Positions 49,706 through 58,732 are shown, counted from the stretch's first letter. The stretch: 64,000 nucleotides of DNA from Mycobacterium rhizamassiliense (GCF_900157375.1 NZ_LT721901.1:1717297-1781296); one strand, 5' to 3'. A program made the numbers and translations. The notes: generated from the sequence alone by a model not told the origin.

Positions 49706-50464
49706 TCAGGCCGGCACGGTTTCGGCGGCCTCGGCGGCCGGTTCACCGCTGCGCGCGCGGCTGTGCACCACGTTGGCAGCGGCCACGGCCGCGCACGTTG
49801 CGGCCGGGATGAGCAGCGAGTAGCCACCGAGTCGGGCCCCGAACACGATGCCGGCGATGCCGCCGCCGAGGAACAGCAGCAGCGTCGTCACCAGGATCGT
49901 GGCCTTCCACTTCTGGATGCCGTCTTGCCGGCTGCGGCCGAGCATCAGGCCCAGATCGGTGACGGTCCCGGTGAAGTGGGTGGTGCGGATCGCCATCCCG
50001 CGGAAGCTTGACGTCATCCCGTTCTGCAGCCCGAGGGCGGCCGCGGCGAACAGCGCCTGAACCGCGGTCTGCTCGATGCCCAGCGCGGCGATCTGCGCCT
50101 TGACGGGGGTTTCCTCCACGCCGGCAGCGGCCAGCACGAGCAGCGCCGCCTCGGCCATCAGCACGACGGCGTGGCGGGGCCCGGCCAGGGCCTGGGTGGG
50201 TGCGAGCACCGCGCCCGCCACGGCCGCGCCCGCCAGAAAGCCCAGCAGGATCGCGACCAGCACGTGGCTTTCGTACAGCCAGGGGTGGGCCGTGTCCATG
50301 CCCAGCTGCGTGGTGATGGCGGTGAGGTTGCCGACCGGCAGCGCCAGGATCAGCAGGGCCACCGCGTTGACGAAGCCGGCGGACAGCGCGAGTACCGCAC
50401 TGTAGCCGAGCAGGAGACCTTCGCGAGGCGGGCCGCCCTTGCGGGCTGTGTCCGGCGGCGGCAT
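49706..50464 (-). CDS. DUF1275 (YoaK-type) membrane protein
   Basis: 252 residues with about six membrane helices (GYSAVLALSAGFVNAVALLIL, VAILLGFLAGAAVAGAVLA, AVVLMAEAALLVLAAAG, and others). The motif LGLQNGMTSSFRGMAIRTTHFTGTVTDLGLMLGR is the DUF1275 hallmark. The function of the family is not established. It is convergent with the PHP gene, with 10 bp between stops. Confidence 0.9.
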   Translation of the reverse strand: MPPPDTARKGGPPREGLLLGYSAVLALSAGFVNAVALLILALPVGNLTAITTQLGMDTAHPWLYESHVLVAILLGFLAGAAVAGAVLAPTQALAGPRHAVVLMAEAALLVLAAAGVEETPVKAQIAALGIEQTAVQALFAAAALGLQNGMTSSFRGMAIRTTHFTGTVTDLGLMLGRSRQDGIQKWKATILVTTLLLFLGGGIAGIVFGARLGGYSLLIPAATCAAVAAANVVHSRARSGEPAAEAAETVPA

Positions 50465-50613
50465 CGTGTTCAGTTACTCACTTTCAAGATCGGGTCGTCG
50501 CAAGCTTACAAGCGGGCCTTGCCGCCCGCCGGGCTCGAGCGGTACCTCAAACAAAGCTCTTATTATCGAAACCGCAAGGGCTGGAATCGAATTGGTAAAA
50601 CTACGACCAACCC

Positions 50614-51813
50614 TCAGTCGGGGAGGGTCGGCACCTCTATACCCAAATCCCGGCCGATCAACACCCCGCGGGTGAGCGCGGACTTGCCGAAGCGGTGCCG
50701 CACCTGATCGACCGCGGCGTCCACCATGGGCGCTTCTGGATCCAACGGCAGCATCAGCTGCTGGGCGCCGCTGCGGTCGATGCCTGAGACCGCGAAGCCC
50801 ACCAGGGTCAATCCCCGCTGCGCGATCAGGGGCGCCGCCGCGGCGACCAGCCGCCGGGCGGCCCCGAGGATGGGCTGCGTCGACGAGGTGGCCCACGGCA
50901 GCGTGTGCGACCGGGTGGCCCGGGTGAAGTCGTCGAACCGCAACCGCAGCACCACCGTGCGCCCGGTGCGGCCGGCCGCGCGCATGCGGCCGGTAATCCG
51001 GTCGATCAGGTTGACCACCACCGCGTCGACCTCGGCCGGCGTCATGCGATTGCCGGCGCGGCCCAGCGCGCGCTGGGCGCCGACCGACCGCCGCCGCACG
51101 CCGGTGGTGACGCGGCGACGGTCGACGTTGTGGGACAGCGCGAACAGTTGGCGGCCCATCGCGCCGCCGACCAACGAGGCCAGCATCGACTCGCCGAGCT
51201 CAGCGACGTCGGCCACCGTATGGATGCCGTGCGCGTTCAGCTTGTCGGCGGTCTTTGCCCCGACGCCCCACAACCGGCGGACCGGCAGCGGATGCAGGAA
51301 GGCCAGCTCCCCGTCGGGCGGCACCAGCAACAGGCCGTCCGGCTTGGCTTCCTGGCTAGCGACCTTCGCCAGAAATTTCGTCCGGGCGATCCCGACGGTG
51401 ATGGGCAGCCCGACCCGATCGCGCACGTCCGCGCGCAACCGCTCGGCGATCTGGACCGGTGTGCCGGATACCCGGCGCAGCCCGGCGACGTCCAGGAACG
51501 CCTCGTCCACCGAGACCGCCTCGACCAGCGGCGTGGTGTCGCGAAACACCTCGAACACGGCGTCACTGGCGCGGGAGTAAGCCGACATTCGCGGCGGCAC
51601 CAGCACGGCGTGCGGGCATAACCTTCGCGCCTGCGCGCCGCCCATCGCGGTGCGGACGCCGTAGGCCTTGGCCTCGTAGCTGGCCGCGAGCACCACGCCG
51701 CCGCCCACGAGCACCGGACGGCCGCGCAGCGTCGGGTCGTCACGCTGTTCGACCGACGCGTAGAACGAATCCAGATCCGCGTGCAGGATGGCCGCATCGC
51801 AGGACACGAACAT
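50614..51813 (-). CDS. dinB: DinB-family DNA polymerase IV (Y-family)
   Basis: 399-residue error-prone polymerase. The catalytic motifs are ILHADLDSFYASVEQRD and VDEAFLDVAGL; the helix-hairpin-helix is VRRLWGVGAKTADKLNAHGI. The C-terminus carries the clamp-binding peptide QLMLPL. The ATG start at 51813 is overlapped by a LexA box; a downstream GTG at 51807 (VSCDAAILHADLD) is possible if transcription begins inside the box. No dinB lies at this position in M. tuberculosis (its DinB genes are elsewhere), so this is an accessory member. Confidence 0.92.
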   Translation of the reverse strand: MFVSCDAAILHADLDSFYASVEQRDDPTLRGRPVLVGGGVVLAASYEAKAYGVRTAMGGAQARRLCPHAVLVPPRMSAYSRASDAVFEVFRDTTPLVEAVSVDEAFLDVAGLRRVSGTPVQIAERLRADVRDRVGLPITVGIARTKFLAKVASQEAKPDGLLLVPPDGELAFLHPLPVRRLWGVGAKTADKLNAHGIHTVADVAELGESMLASLVGGAMGRQLFALSHNVDRRRVTTGVRRRSVGAQRALGRAGNRMTPAEVDAVVVNLIDRITGRMRAAGRTGRTVVLRLRFDDFTRATRSHTLPWATSSTQPILGAARRLVAAAAPLIAQRGLTLVGFAVSGIDRSGAQQLMLPLDPEAPMVDAAVDQVRHRFGKSALTRGVLIGRDLGIEVPTLPD

Positions 51814-51820
51814 ATGTTCG
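51807..51820. promoter_or_regulatory. LexA (SOS) box at the dinB start
   Basis: Perfect palindrome CGAACATATGTTCG, matching the mycobacterial LexA consensus CGAAC-N4-GTTCG. It overlaps the dinB start codon (CAT at 51811-51813 on the plus strand). LexA control of this dinB is inferred. Confidence 0.85.
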
Positions 51821-51843
51821 CATAGCTGGCCGACAACGAGGGG

Positions 51844-52482
51844 TTAGCCGGCCTCGCCGTAAATACTGCTGACCCAGATATGCACCAGCGTGTCGAGGAC
51901 TTGCTCGCCGGGCACCGAGGGCCGCTCGTCGGCGAAAGACGTCAGCATCACCTTCTCGTTGAGCAGGTTCAGCGCCGCCGACAGATGATGGGCCGGCAGC
52001 GTCGCCGGCGCCGCACCACGGGCCCGCTCGGCCTCGATCACGGTGGTGATGTGCCCGACCCACTTCTGCATGAACCGCGACCACAGCTCGCCGAGATCGT
52101 TGTTGGTGCGGGCGGCCGCGGCGGCCAGCGACACCGCGCGGTGCGCCCCGAATGTCTCGACGAACACGTTGATCCCGATGCGCCACAACGTCTTCGGGTC
52201 GGCGGGCGGATTGGCCACCATGGCCTCGAGCGCGGAGTCGGCCTCGACGATCACCCGCTCGAAGAGGGTGAGCAGCACCGCGTCCTTCGACGGGAAATAG
52301 AAGTAGAACGTCGGCCGGGACAGACCCGCACCCTTGGCCAGGTCGTCCACCGAAATGTCGGCGAGCGGGCGTTCGGCCAGCAGCCGCTCGGCGGTGGAAA
52401 GGATCGCCTGTTCGCGGTCGTCGCCCGAGGGTCGGGTCGAACGCCGGCCCCGCGCTGTGCGGGTCGAACTGGCGGCTGTCAC
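51844..52482 (-). CDS. ethR: TetR-family repressor EthR
   Basis: 212-residue TetR regulator. The HTH is at about residues 18-65 (RGRRSTRPSGDDREQAILSTAERLL, DISVDDLAKGAGLSRPTFYFYFPSKDAVLLTLF), nearly identical to M. tuberculosis EthR. The C-terminal ligand domain includes WRIGINVFVETFGAHRAVS and VLDTLVHIWVSSIYGE. It represses the divergent ethA. The start is GTG 52482, matching EthR length; the frame open to 52647 runs over the operator and ethA. Confidence 0.95.
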   Translation of the reverse strand: MTAASSTRTARGRRSTRPSGDDREQAILSTAERLLAERPLADISVDDLAKGAGLSRPTFYFYFPSKDAVLLTLFERVIVEADSALEAMVANPPADPKTLWRIGINVFVETFGAHRAVSLAAAAARTNNDLGELWSRFMQKWVGHITTVIEAERARGAAPATLPAHHLSAALNLLNEKVMLTSFADERPSVPGEQVLDTLVHIWVSSIYGEAG

Positions 52483-52558
52483 GTCAGCTACTTTACACAG
52501 AGTTGAGTTATTCAACGCCCCGTTGACGAATTCGACAGTGTGTTGATAGCGTGACCGC
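52483..52558. promoter_or_regulatory. ethA-ethR operator/promoter region
   Basis: 76-bp divergent spacer. It contains the inverted repeat GTTGA-N5-TCAAC at 52502-52516 and further GTTGA/TCGAC half-sites to 52555. In M. tuberculosis several EthR dimers bind cooperatively in the equivalent spacer. The repeat is seen; EthR binding is inferred. Confidence 0.75.
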
Positions 52559-54028
52559 ATGACTGAGCACCTCGACGTCGTCATCGTCGGCGCTGGCATC
52601 TCGGGCGTCAGCGCCGCCTGGCACCTGCAGGACCGCTGCCCGACCAAGAGCTACGCCATCCTGGAGAAGCGGGCAGCCATGGGCGGCACGTGGGATCTGT
52701 TCCGCTATCCGGGGATTCGGTCGGACTCCGACATGTACACGTTGGGCTTCCGGTTCCGCCCGTGGACCGAGCGCCAGGCGATCGCCGACGGCAAACCGAT
52801 CCTCGACTACGTCAAGGGCACGGCGTCGATGTACGGCATCGACAAGCACATCCGGCTCAATCAGAAGGTGCTCGACGCCGACTGGTCCAGCGCGGACCGG
52901 CGCTGGACCGTGCGCATCGAGAACAACGGGGTGCCGGACACCATCACCTGTTCGTTCCTGTTCTTGTGCAGCGGCTACTACAACTACGACCAGGGCTATT
53001 CGCCGTCGTTCGCGGGGGCCGAGGACTTCACCGGCCCGATCATTCATCCGCAGCACTGGCCCGAAGACCTCGACTACGCGGACAAGAACGTCGTGGTGAT
53101 CGGCAGCGGCGCGACCGCTGTGACTCTTGTTCCGGCACTGGCGAATTCGGGCGCCAAGCACGTGACGATGTTGCAGCGTTCGCCGACCTACATCGTCTCG
53201 CAGCCGCAACGGGACAAGCTGGCCGATCGGCTCAACCGCCTGCTTCCGGAAAAGGCGGCCTACACGGCGGTGCGCTGGAAGAACGTGTTCCAGCAGATGT
53301 TCCTCTACCAGGCCTGCCGCAGGTTCCCACAGCGGATGCGCAAGACGCTGCTGGGCTTCGTCGAGCGCCAGCTTCCGGAGGGCTACGAGGTGGAAAAGCA
53401 CTTCGGTCCGCGTTACAGCCCGTGGGACGAGCGGCTGTGCCTGGTGCCCAACGGCGATCTGTTCCGCACGATCCGCCACGGCAAGGCCGACGTCGTCACC
53501 GACAGCATCGAACGGTTCACCCCGCGCGGCATCCGGCTCGCCTCGGGCACTGAGCTGCCGGCCGACATCATCATTACCGCAACGGGATTGAACCTACAGC
53601 TGTTCGGCGGCGCGACCGCCACCATCGACGGCCACGCGGTGGACCTGACCAAGACCATGGCGTACAAGGGCATGATGCTGTCCGGTATCCCGAACATGGC
53701 CTACACCGTCGGCTACACCAACGCCTCGTGGACGCTCAAGGCCGACCTGGTGTCGGAGTACGTCTGCCGCCTGCTCAACCACATGGACGACAAGGGCTTT
53801 GACACCGTCGTCGTCGAGCACCCAGGCAACGCCGTCGAGGAGCGCCCGTTCATGGAGTTCACGCCCGGTTACGTGTTGCGCTCGCTCGACGACCTACCCA
53901 AGCAGGGCTCGCGCACGCCGTGGCGGCTGAACCAGAACTACCTGCTCGACATCCCGTTGATCCGCCGCGGCAAGATCGATGACGAGGGCCTGAATTTCTC
54001 CAAAAAGCCTGCGGCGGTAGCGGTTTAG
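52559..54028 (+). CDS. ethA: Baeyer-Villiger monooxygenase EthA
   Basis: 489-residue FAD/NADPH enzyme, the same length as M. tuberculosis EthA, which activates ethionamide. The FAD motif is [16 protein letters not shown]. The Baeyer-Villiger fingerprint is [17 protein letters not shown], and the NADPH motif is [17 protein letters not shown]. It is repressed by the divergent EthR. Natural substrates are ketones or mycolate-derived compounds by family knowledge. Its stop overlaps the convergent rraA stop. Confidence 0.96.
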   Translation: MTEHLDVVIVGAGISGVSAAWHLQDRCPTKSYAILEKRAAMGGTWDLFRYPGIRSDSDMYTLGFRFRPWTERQAIADGKPILDYVKGTASMYGIDKHIRLNQKVLDADWSSADRRWTVRIENNGVPDTITCSFLFLCSGYYNYDQGYSPSFAGAEDFTGPIIHPQHWPEDLDYADKNVVVIGSGATAVTLVPALANSGAKHVTMLQRSPTYIVSQPQRDKLADRLNRLLPEKAAYTAVRWKNVFQQMFLYQACRRFPQRMRKTLLGFVERQLPEGYEVEKHFGPRYSPWDERLCLVPNGDLFRTIRHGKADVVTDSIERFTPRGIRLASGTELPADIIITATGLNLQLFGGATATIDGHAVDLTKTMAYKGMMLSGIPNMAYTVGYTNASWTLKADLVSEYVCRLLNHMDDKGFDTVVVEHPGNAVEERPFMEFTPGYVLRSLDDLPKQGSRTPWRLNQNYLLDIPLIRRGKIDDEGLNFSKKPAAVAV

Positions 54029-54510
54029 CTACCCGCCGCGACGATCACGATGCCGTCGTCGTCGCTGTAGGCGATGTCGCCGGGGACGAAGCTCACCCCA
54101 CCGAGACTGACCTCGACGTCCCGCTCACCGTCGCCCGTCTTGGAGCTCTTACGCGGGTTGGTGCCCAGTGCCTTGATGCCGATTTCGATGCCGCGCAGGA
54201 CGGCGGCGTCGCGGACCACGCCGTTGATGATCAACCCGGCCCAGCCGTTGGAGCGGCCCAATTCGGCGATGAGGTCGCCGACCAGCGCGCTGTGTAGCGA
54301 GCCGCCACCGTCGATCACCAGAACTCCGCCCGCATTCGGTTGCGAGAGAATCGATTTCAGCAGAGCGTTGTCCTGAAAGCACCGAACGGTGGTGATCGGC
54401 CCGGCGAATTGCGTGCGGGCGCCGAACTGGCGGAACTGAACGTCGCAGCTGCGTACGTGGGGTCCGATGCTGTCGACGAGGTCGGCGGTCGGCGTGAATT
54501 TGACGCTCAT
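54025..54510 (-). CDS. rraA: RraA-family protein (Rv3853-like)
   Basis: 161-residue RraA fold, often mis-named MenG. The hallmark segment is [25 protein letters not shown], followed by [31 protein letters not shown]. Such proteins either inhibit RNase E or act as HMG/CHA aldolases; the retained GVVRDA arginine and aspartate are compatible with aldolase-type metal binding. Its ATG overlaps the stop of the hns-like gene by 1 nt, so the two are coupled. Confidence 0.93.
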   Translation of the reverse strand: MSVKFTPTADLVDSIGPHVRSCDVQFRQFGARTQFAGPITTVRCFQDNALLKSILSQPNAGGVLVIDGGGSLHSALVGDLIAELGRSNGWAGLIINGVVRDAAVLRGIEIGIKALGTNPRKSSKTGDGERDVEVSLGGVSFVPGDIAYSDDDGIVIVAAGS

Positions 54511-54944
54511 CAGCGGCGACGCAGCTGGCGGACCAGCAGGATGGCGAGCAGGCTGATCGCCAGCGCGACCGCGAGCGGCAGCGCCGATTGGCCGGGTGCC
54601 GACGGCGTGATGATCGGGGCGACCGGATTGTTGGCGTCGTCAACGGTTGATTTTGCTTGTGCCGCCGCATCTTTGGCTGCGGCCGTGATTTCGCCGTTGG
54701 ATCCGGCCAGATGCTGCGGCTCGACCGGGGGCTTCGGTGGCGTGGGCGGCGGGCTCTTGGCAGGTGCCTTCTTGGCCGGGGCTTTCTTGGCCGGCGCCTT
54801 CTTTGCGGCTGCTTTTTTCGCAGGTGCCTTTTTCGCGGGCGTCTTCTTGGCCACCTTGGCGGGCGGCTTCTTCTCCGGGGGCGTCGGCCCCGGCGGCGGT
54901 GCGCCGTTGGGTGCGCTGTCCGGTTGATCCTGCGGGTCTGCCAT
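54510..54944 (-). CDS. hns: H-NS-like membrane-anchored basic protein (Rv3852-like)
   Basis: 144 residues. The N-terminal part is acidic and proline-rich ([14 protein letters not shown]). Then follow repeats of [10 protein letters not shown] type (about residues 30-65), as in histone-H1-like tails. A C-terminal membrane helix ([23 protein letters not shown]) anchors it. Rv3852 (134 aa) has the same layout and has been linked to DNA binding at the membrane. Start ATG 54944; an earlier frame at 55001 is possible. Confidence 0.9.
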   Translation of the reverse strand: MADPQDQPDSAPNGAPPPGPTPPEKKPPAKVAKKTPAKKAPAKKAAAKKAPAKKAPAKKAPAKSPPPTPPKPPVEPQHLAGSNGEITAAAKDAAAQAKSTVDDANNPVAPIITPSAPGQSALPLAVALAISLLAILLVRQLRRR

Positions 54945-55062
54945 GCGGCCGCTCCTTCGCAGCTTGGTCTCGGCCATTATCAGCGGCACTGTCAGCGCCA
55001 CGAAAAACTACTCGAGTTCCATCATGCCAGGAGGCGCGACGCCGGTTCACCTGCCAAGACGG

Positions 55063-55575
55063 TCAGGGCCGCCGCCGCAGCGTCCACAGCGCCGCCCCGG
55101 CCACCAGTACCACCGCGGCCAGAACAAACGGCCAGATAGGGATCGCGCCGGCGATATTGCCTGCCGCGGCGGCGGGTCCCGGTGTTCCGGTCCCGGGCGC
55201 CGTCAGGCGAAACGACCAGGATCCGGAGACCACGTGTCCGTCGGCGGAGGTCACCCGGTAGTTCACGGTGTAGGTGCCGGCCGGCCCGAGCGGGCGCAGG
55301 CCGACGCTCACGACCGCACCCTGGACGCTGGTTTCTCCGGCTGACCACAAGTTTCCATCCGGACCCACCACGGTCATGGCCGCGAACGTGGTCTGCAGTC
55401 GTTCGTTGAACGTCGCGCTCACCCGCGCCGGGCCGGCCGCCAGGGCAGCGTTGTCGGCGGGCTCGGTGGACACGCGGTTGGCGTGCGCCGCTGCGACCGG
55501 CGCGTGCAGGGTCACGGTCAACGCCACGGCGGCCAGCAAGATGCCCGCCCGCGCGAGGACCGCGAGGCGCCTCAT
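55063..55575 (-). CDS. CopC-domain copper-resistance protein
   Basis: 170-residue secreted, membrane-anchored protein. The signal peptide is about residues 1-30 (LARAGILLAAVALTVTLHAPVAAA), exposing a histidine (HANRVSTEPADNAALAAGP) as in CopC, where the N-terminal His binds copper. The second family motif is TSADGHVVSGSWSF. A C-terminal helix (PIWPFVLAAVVLVAGAALWTL) follows. The start overlaps the ycnI-like stop by 4 bp. Copper delivery or buffering in the periplasm is inferred from the family. Confidence 0.88.
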   Translation of the reverse strand: MRRLAVLARAGILLAAVALTVTLHAPVAAAHANRVSTEPADNAALAAGPARVSATFNERLQTTFAAMTVVGPDGNLWSAGETSVQGAVVSVGLRPLGPAGTYTVNYRVTSADGHVVSGSWSFRLTAPGTGTPGPAAAAGNIAGAIPIWPFVLAAVVLVAGAALWTLRRRP

Positions 55576-56231
55576 GTCCTTCGGCGGATGAGCACGAGAC
55601 AGATACCCACGGCCGCCACGATCATGGCGGCGCCGCCCAGCAGGCGCGCGGCGTTGTCGGCCTGGCCGCCGTGCTCGGTCGGCGCGCTCGCGTGATGGTG
55701 CTCGTGCGCCGTGGCCGGCCCGGTGGCCAGGGTCAGCATGGGCACCGGATGCTCCGGTTCACCGCCGCCGGGCAGCGGCGGCTGATCCCACTTCACCACT
55801 GACCCGTCGGCGTAGGTCTGGGTGGCCGGGAAGCTGACGGTGTCGGTGTTGGGCAATTGCACGGACAGGCGAAACAGCGCGAACTGGTCCACCGGAATCC
55901 CACCGCCGGCGACCGCCGTCCAGGTCACCGAGTGCACGGTGCCGGACGCCGCGTCGCGGTCGAGCTTGGCCGTCCACCCGGGCATGGTCTCGGTCCGCGC
56001 GGAGGCGACGTCGGGAAGGACGATCGTCAGCGTGGTGGTCGCCGCACCCTTGTCCGACTCGTTGGGCACCTGGAAGGTCACCAACGCCGTGCCGCCGCGC
56101 ACGGCGTTGTCGCTGCTGGCGTGCACGTGCGCCCAGGCCGCGGGGGTGAAAGCGGCCGAGCCGGCGTAGAGCGTGCCCGCTGCGGCAACCGCGACCAGCG
56201 CCCGCCACGTCCAGTTTTGCTGAAAGGGCAT
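55572..56231 (-). CDS. YcnI-family copper-associated protein (DUF1775)
   Basis: 219 residues with a signal peptide ending AAWA, exposing HVHASS, the copper-binding N-terminus of YcnI. The core VTFQVPNESDKGAATTTLTIVLP and DGSVVKWDQPPLPGGGEPEHPVPMLTL match DUF1775. A His-rich linker (HEHHHASAPTEHGG) precedes a C-terminal helix. YcnI and CopC proteins often occur together. It lies 15 bp downstream of the Rv3850-like gene. Confidence 0.88.
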   Translation of the reverse strand: MPFQQNWTWRALVAVAAAGTLYAGSAAFTPAAWAHVHASSDNAVRGGTALVTFQVPNESDKGAATTTLTIVLPDVASARTETMPGWTAKLDRDAASGTVHSVTWTAVAGGGIPVDQFALFRLSVQLPNTDTVSFPATQTYADGSVVKWDQPPLPGGGEPEHPVPMLTLATGPATAHEHHHASAPTEHGGQADNAARLLGGAAMIVAAVGICLVLIRRRT

Positions 56232-56246
56232 GTCAGTGCCCGGCTT

Positions 56247-56903
56247 TCAGCTCAGGCCGAGCCGGGCCATCAGGTCCGCCTCGATCCCGTCGAGCTGCGA
56301 CGCGATGGCGGAGTGCGCCGCGCGCCGCCGCGGGGTGGGCATGTTTTCGGCCGCGGTGATGGCCGCCGACAGGTCACTGAGCCGCTCGACGATCGCGGCC
56401 ACGAACTGGCGGGTCTCGGCGTCCTTGGGCTTGCGGTCCTGCACCTGCCGCAACGACTTCTCCGCCCCGGCGATGCGGGCCGACAGCTCGGCGCCGTGCC
56501 CGGAGAACTGCCCGATCTGGGCGAGGGGAATGCCGAGCTGGTCGGCGCGACGCTGGTCGATCAGCGCGCGCACGGCGGTGGCGCCCCGGTAGATCAGCGG
56601 CGTCAGGATGGGTGTGAGCAGCCGAAGCACGGTCAGCACGCGGCGAATGCGGGTGGGCGACAACAACTTTCCTTCCCGGGCCGCCTTCAGCTCGGCCTCG
56701 GCGACCTTCAGCGCCGTGCGGTCGGAGTCGCGCTGGGACCTGACCTGCGCTTGGAGCGCCTTCTCTGCGGCGCGACGATCGCCCTTGATGCGGCGAACCT
56801 CGTTTTTGGCGGACAGCTTGGCTTCCAGCTTTGCGCGGGCCTTGATCGCCTGGACCTCGGCACGGCGCGTCGCGCGGCTCTTTCGCTTGCGGAACAGGCC
56901 CAT
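56247..56903 (-). CDS. Conserved mycobacterial coiled-coil protein (Rv3850-like)
   Basis: 218 residues, the same length as Rv3850. A strongly basic, coiled-coil N-terminal half (RKRKSRATRRAEVQAIKARAKLEAKL) precedes a short hydrophobic hairpin (VLTVLRLLTPILTPLIYRGATAV) and a helical C-terminal part (LSARIAGAEKSLRQVQ). The function is unknown. It heads a likely unit with the ycnI-like and copC-like genes. Confidence 0.85.
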   Translation of the reverse strand: MGLFRKRKSRATRRAEVQAIKARAKLEAKLSAKNEVRRIKGDRRAAEKALQAQVRSQRDSDRTALKVAEAELKAAREGKLLSPTRIRRVLTVLRLLTPILTPLIYRGATAVRALIDQRRADQLGIPLAQIGQFSGHGAELSARIAGAEKSLRQVQDRKPKDAETRQFVAAIVERLSDLSAAITAAENMPTPRRRAAHSAIASQLDGIEADLMARLGLS

Positions 56904-57026
56904 TGGAGGCCGCCTCCCGGTATCTCGTGGACTATCGCTCTCGCGCGTGCGCGATCCGTGGAGTCAACCCTAATCGGCGTACGCCGACAGCAGCCCAACA
57001 GGTCGGGCTGCATGACCGTCGGCGGC

Positions 57027-57425
57027 CTACGCGTCGAGGCGCTCCATGCGGCGCAGCTCGTTGACGCGCTCGACGATGTCCTGCTGGGCTTGCGCGGACA
57101 ACCCGACCGCGCGCACCGCAATGCGGCGCACGCCGTCCTCGCGCACCGCCGCCAGCCACGCCAGCTCCTTGTCGAGCTTCTCGTAGTACTCGTCGTCGGT
57201 GAAATACGCCGGCTTGATCCGGAAGAAGTTGGCCAGCGCGGCCATGGTGGCCGACGACGGGTTGGTGCGGTTGCCCGAACGTAACTGCGACAGGTAGGGA
57301 GCCGACATTGTGACGCCCTCCGACTTGAGCGCCGCGATCACCTCTGCCGACGTGTGCGGCCCGCGACCGGGTGGATACACGGTGTCGAACAAGCGGTTCA
57401 GGCGAGCAGCGAACGTCGTGCTCAT
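57027..57425 (-). CDS. espR: Nucleoid-associated regulator EspR
   Basis: 132 residues, identical in length to M. tuberculosis EspR and very similar (STTFAARLNRLFDTVYPPGRG, VTMSAPYLSQLRSGNRTNPS, FFRIKPAYFTDDEYYEKLDKEL). An N-terminal HTH and a C-terminal dimerisation domain let it bridge distant DNA sites. In M. tuberculosis it activates espACD for ESX-1 and binds widely. Start ATG 57425. It is retained although ESX-1 is absent here. Confidence 0.96.
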   Translation of the reverse strand: MSTTFAARLNRLFDTVYPPGRGPHTSAEVIAALKSEGVTMSAPYLSQLRSGNRTNPSSATMAALANFFRIKPAYFTDDEYYEKLDKELAWLAAVREDGVRRIAVRAVGLSAQAQQDIVERVNELRRMERLDA

Positions 57426-57880
57426 CGATATGACCTCCACTGGGCTGTAGAAGTGAACTATTACCTAGGTGTATTTGCTGACCATGGTACCGAGGGTTTC
57501 GGACCGCGACCGAGTGCAAAGGGAAGCGGGTTCGCTGAAGTCCCCAAGGAGGTTAGCTGAGTCCACACTCGACGAGCGTCCAACTAAATCACGCGAGTGT
57601 CCATAATGTGAGCGAAACTCACAGGTTATCCGCAGAAATGAACCCGCCGATCCGAAGCGAACGGGCGCCGCGCAAGAACCCGCCGAAGATATCGGACCCA
57701 CGGTACCGGGTAGAGGTGCGCAACCATCGGGTGTCGGCAACTCGGCGCGAGCTGTATTTGCTGTCAGATGCAATCCGCACGTTGCAATCGGCTTCCGGAT
57801 GCCTTGAAACAGCCCGCGGAGAGCTCTCTGGGGCCACTGCCGAACACGGCGGATCGAGGGGAGTGGTGCGGGCGAGCACC
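57426..57880. other. Region upstream of espR
   Basis: About 455 bp between espR and the end of the GDT1-family gene, with no convincing gene; the open frame at 57619-57879 has no recognisable family. An inverted repeat TGTGAG-N5-CTCACA lies at 57607-57623. The length suggests a long leader or several regulator sites for espR. Confidence 0.6.
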
Positions 57881-58576
57881 TTAGGAGACTTCCGGCGACC
57901 TCCCGGCGATCGAAGCGTTCGTTCGGCGCCGGCGCACCGTTTGCGCCCACGTCGCTGCAGCGGCAGCCAGCGCCACCGCCGAGGTGGCGGCGACGGCCGC
58001 GGGCCGCCAGCCGAGTGCGGTGTCGAGCAGGATCCACAGGCCGAACATCAGGAACAGCAGGCCCGCCAGGACATGCAGCAGCTGCCGCGGGAGGCGGCGG
58101 TGCAGCAACACCCCGACGCCGATCGCCAAACCATCCGCCAGCACCATGCCGATCGTGGAGCCGATCCACACGCCGAGCCAGTCGTGGCCGCTAGCGAGTG
58201 TGAGTGTGGCCAACGTCGTCTTGTCGCTCATCTCTGCGAGGACGAACGTCGAGATCACCGCCAGCAGCGCGAAGCGGGGCTCGGTTTCCGTCGAGACCTC
58301 GTCGTCGCCGCTGGTGCCCTCGCGCCAGGCCCAGAGGGCGAAGACGAGGAAGGCGACCGCGGAGGCGAACGCCAGCGGGCGGGCGGGCAGGGCGGCACCC
58401 AGGAAGTGCCCGACCGTAACCGAGACTCCGTGTGCGAGAAACGCCGCGATAGCCACCCCGGTCAGCACCACCCACCATCGGTAGCGCAGCGCGTAGGTCA
58501 TGGTGACGAGTTGGGACCTGTCGCCCAGTTCAGCAAGGAAAACCACCCCGAGGCTTAGCAGTGTTGCGGCGAGCAT
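57881..58576 (-). CDS. GDT1/UPF0016-family manganese (calcium) transporter
   Basis: 231-residue membrane protein with about six helices and the two family motifs: ELGDRS (residues 16-21) and EMSDKT, the second a variant of E-x-G-D-K/R-T/S. The family (GDT1, TMEM165, MneA) exports Mn2+ or Ca2+. The start is ATG 58576 (MLAATLLSLGVVFLAELGD); GTG 58597 adds 7 residues. A yybP-ykoY manganese riboswitch precedes it, supporting manganese export. Confidence 0.88.
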   Translation of the reverse strand: MLAATLLSLGVVFLAELGDRSQLVTMTYALRYRWWVVLTGVAIAAFLAHGVSVTVGHFLGAALPARPLAFASAVAFLVFALWAWREGTSGDDEVSTETEPRFALLAVISTFVLAEMSDKTTLATLTLASGHDWLGVWIGSTIGMVLADGLAIGVGVLLHRRLPRQLLHVLAGLLFLMFGLWILLDTALGWRPAAVAATSAVALAAAAATWAQTVRRRRTNASIAGRSPEVS

Positions 58577-58599
58577 CCTCTGACGACCTTTCGACACGT

Positions 58600-58732
58600 C
58601 GTCGACGACCTGGTGGTCATCGACATCGGTCGAAGGTCTCGCCCACCGGTCTGGTGGGACCGGTTCGTCGGCCGGGCTATGCGCCAGTATGTCGACACGA
58701 CGATTGGGGGCTACTCCCCTTCGCTAACCGCA
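58600..58732 (-). ncRNA. yybP-ykoY manganese riboswitch
   Basis: Read on the minus strand, the 5' element AAGGGGAGTAGCC (58721-58709) and the 3' element GGCGAGACCTTCGACCG (58644-58628) match the conserved loops of yybP-ykoY aptamers (GGGGAGUAG and GGC-AGACCUU). They flank GC-rich helices, including ACCGGTC-CCACCAG-GACCGGT-like pairs. The aptamer ends about 50 nt before the transporter start, leaving room for an expression platform. The family binds Mn2+ and turns on Mn exporters. Confidence 0.82.

Noticed and set aside
50505..50610. Stretch resembling a tRNA T-arm in the AT-richer gap after the DUF1275 gene
   Set aside because: Only one short motif fits; no acceptor stem, anticodon arm or full cloverleaf could be drawn.
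57607..57623. CRP-like site TGTGA...TCACA
   Set aside because: The spacer is 7 rather than the consensus 6 bases, so it is listed only as an inverted repeat.
57619..57879. Open frame of 86 codons on the minus strand upstream of espR
   Set aside because: No family match, no convincing ribosome site, and composition like random high-GC sequence.
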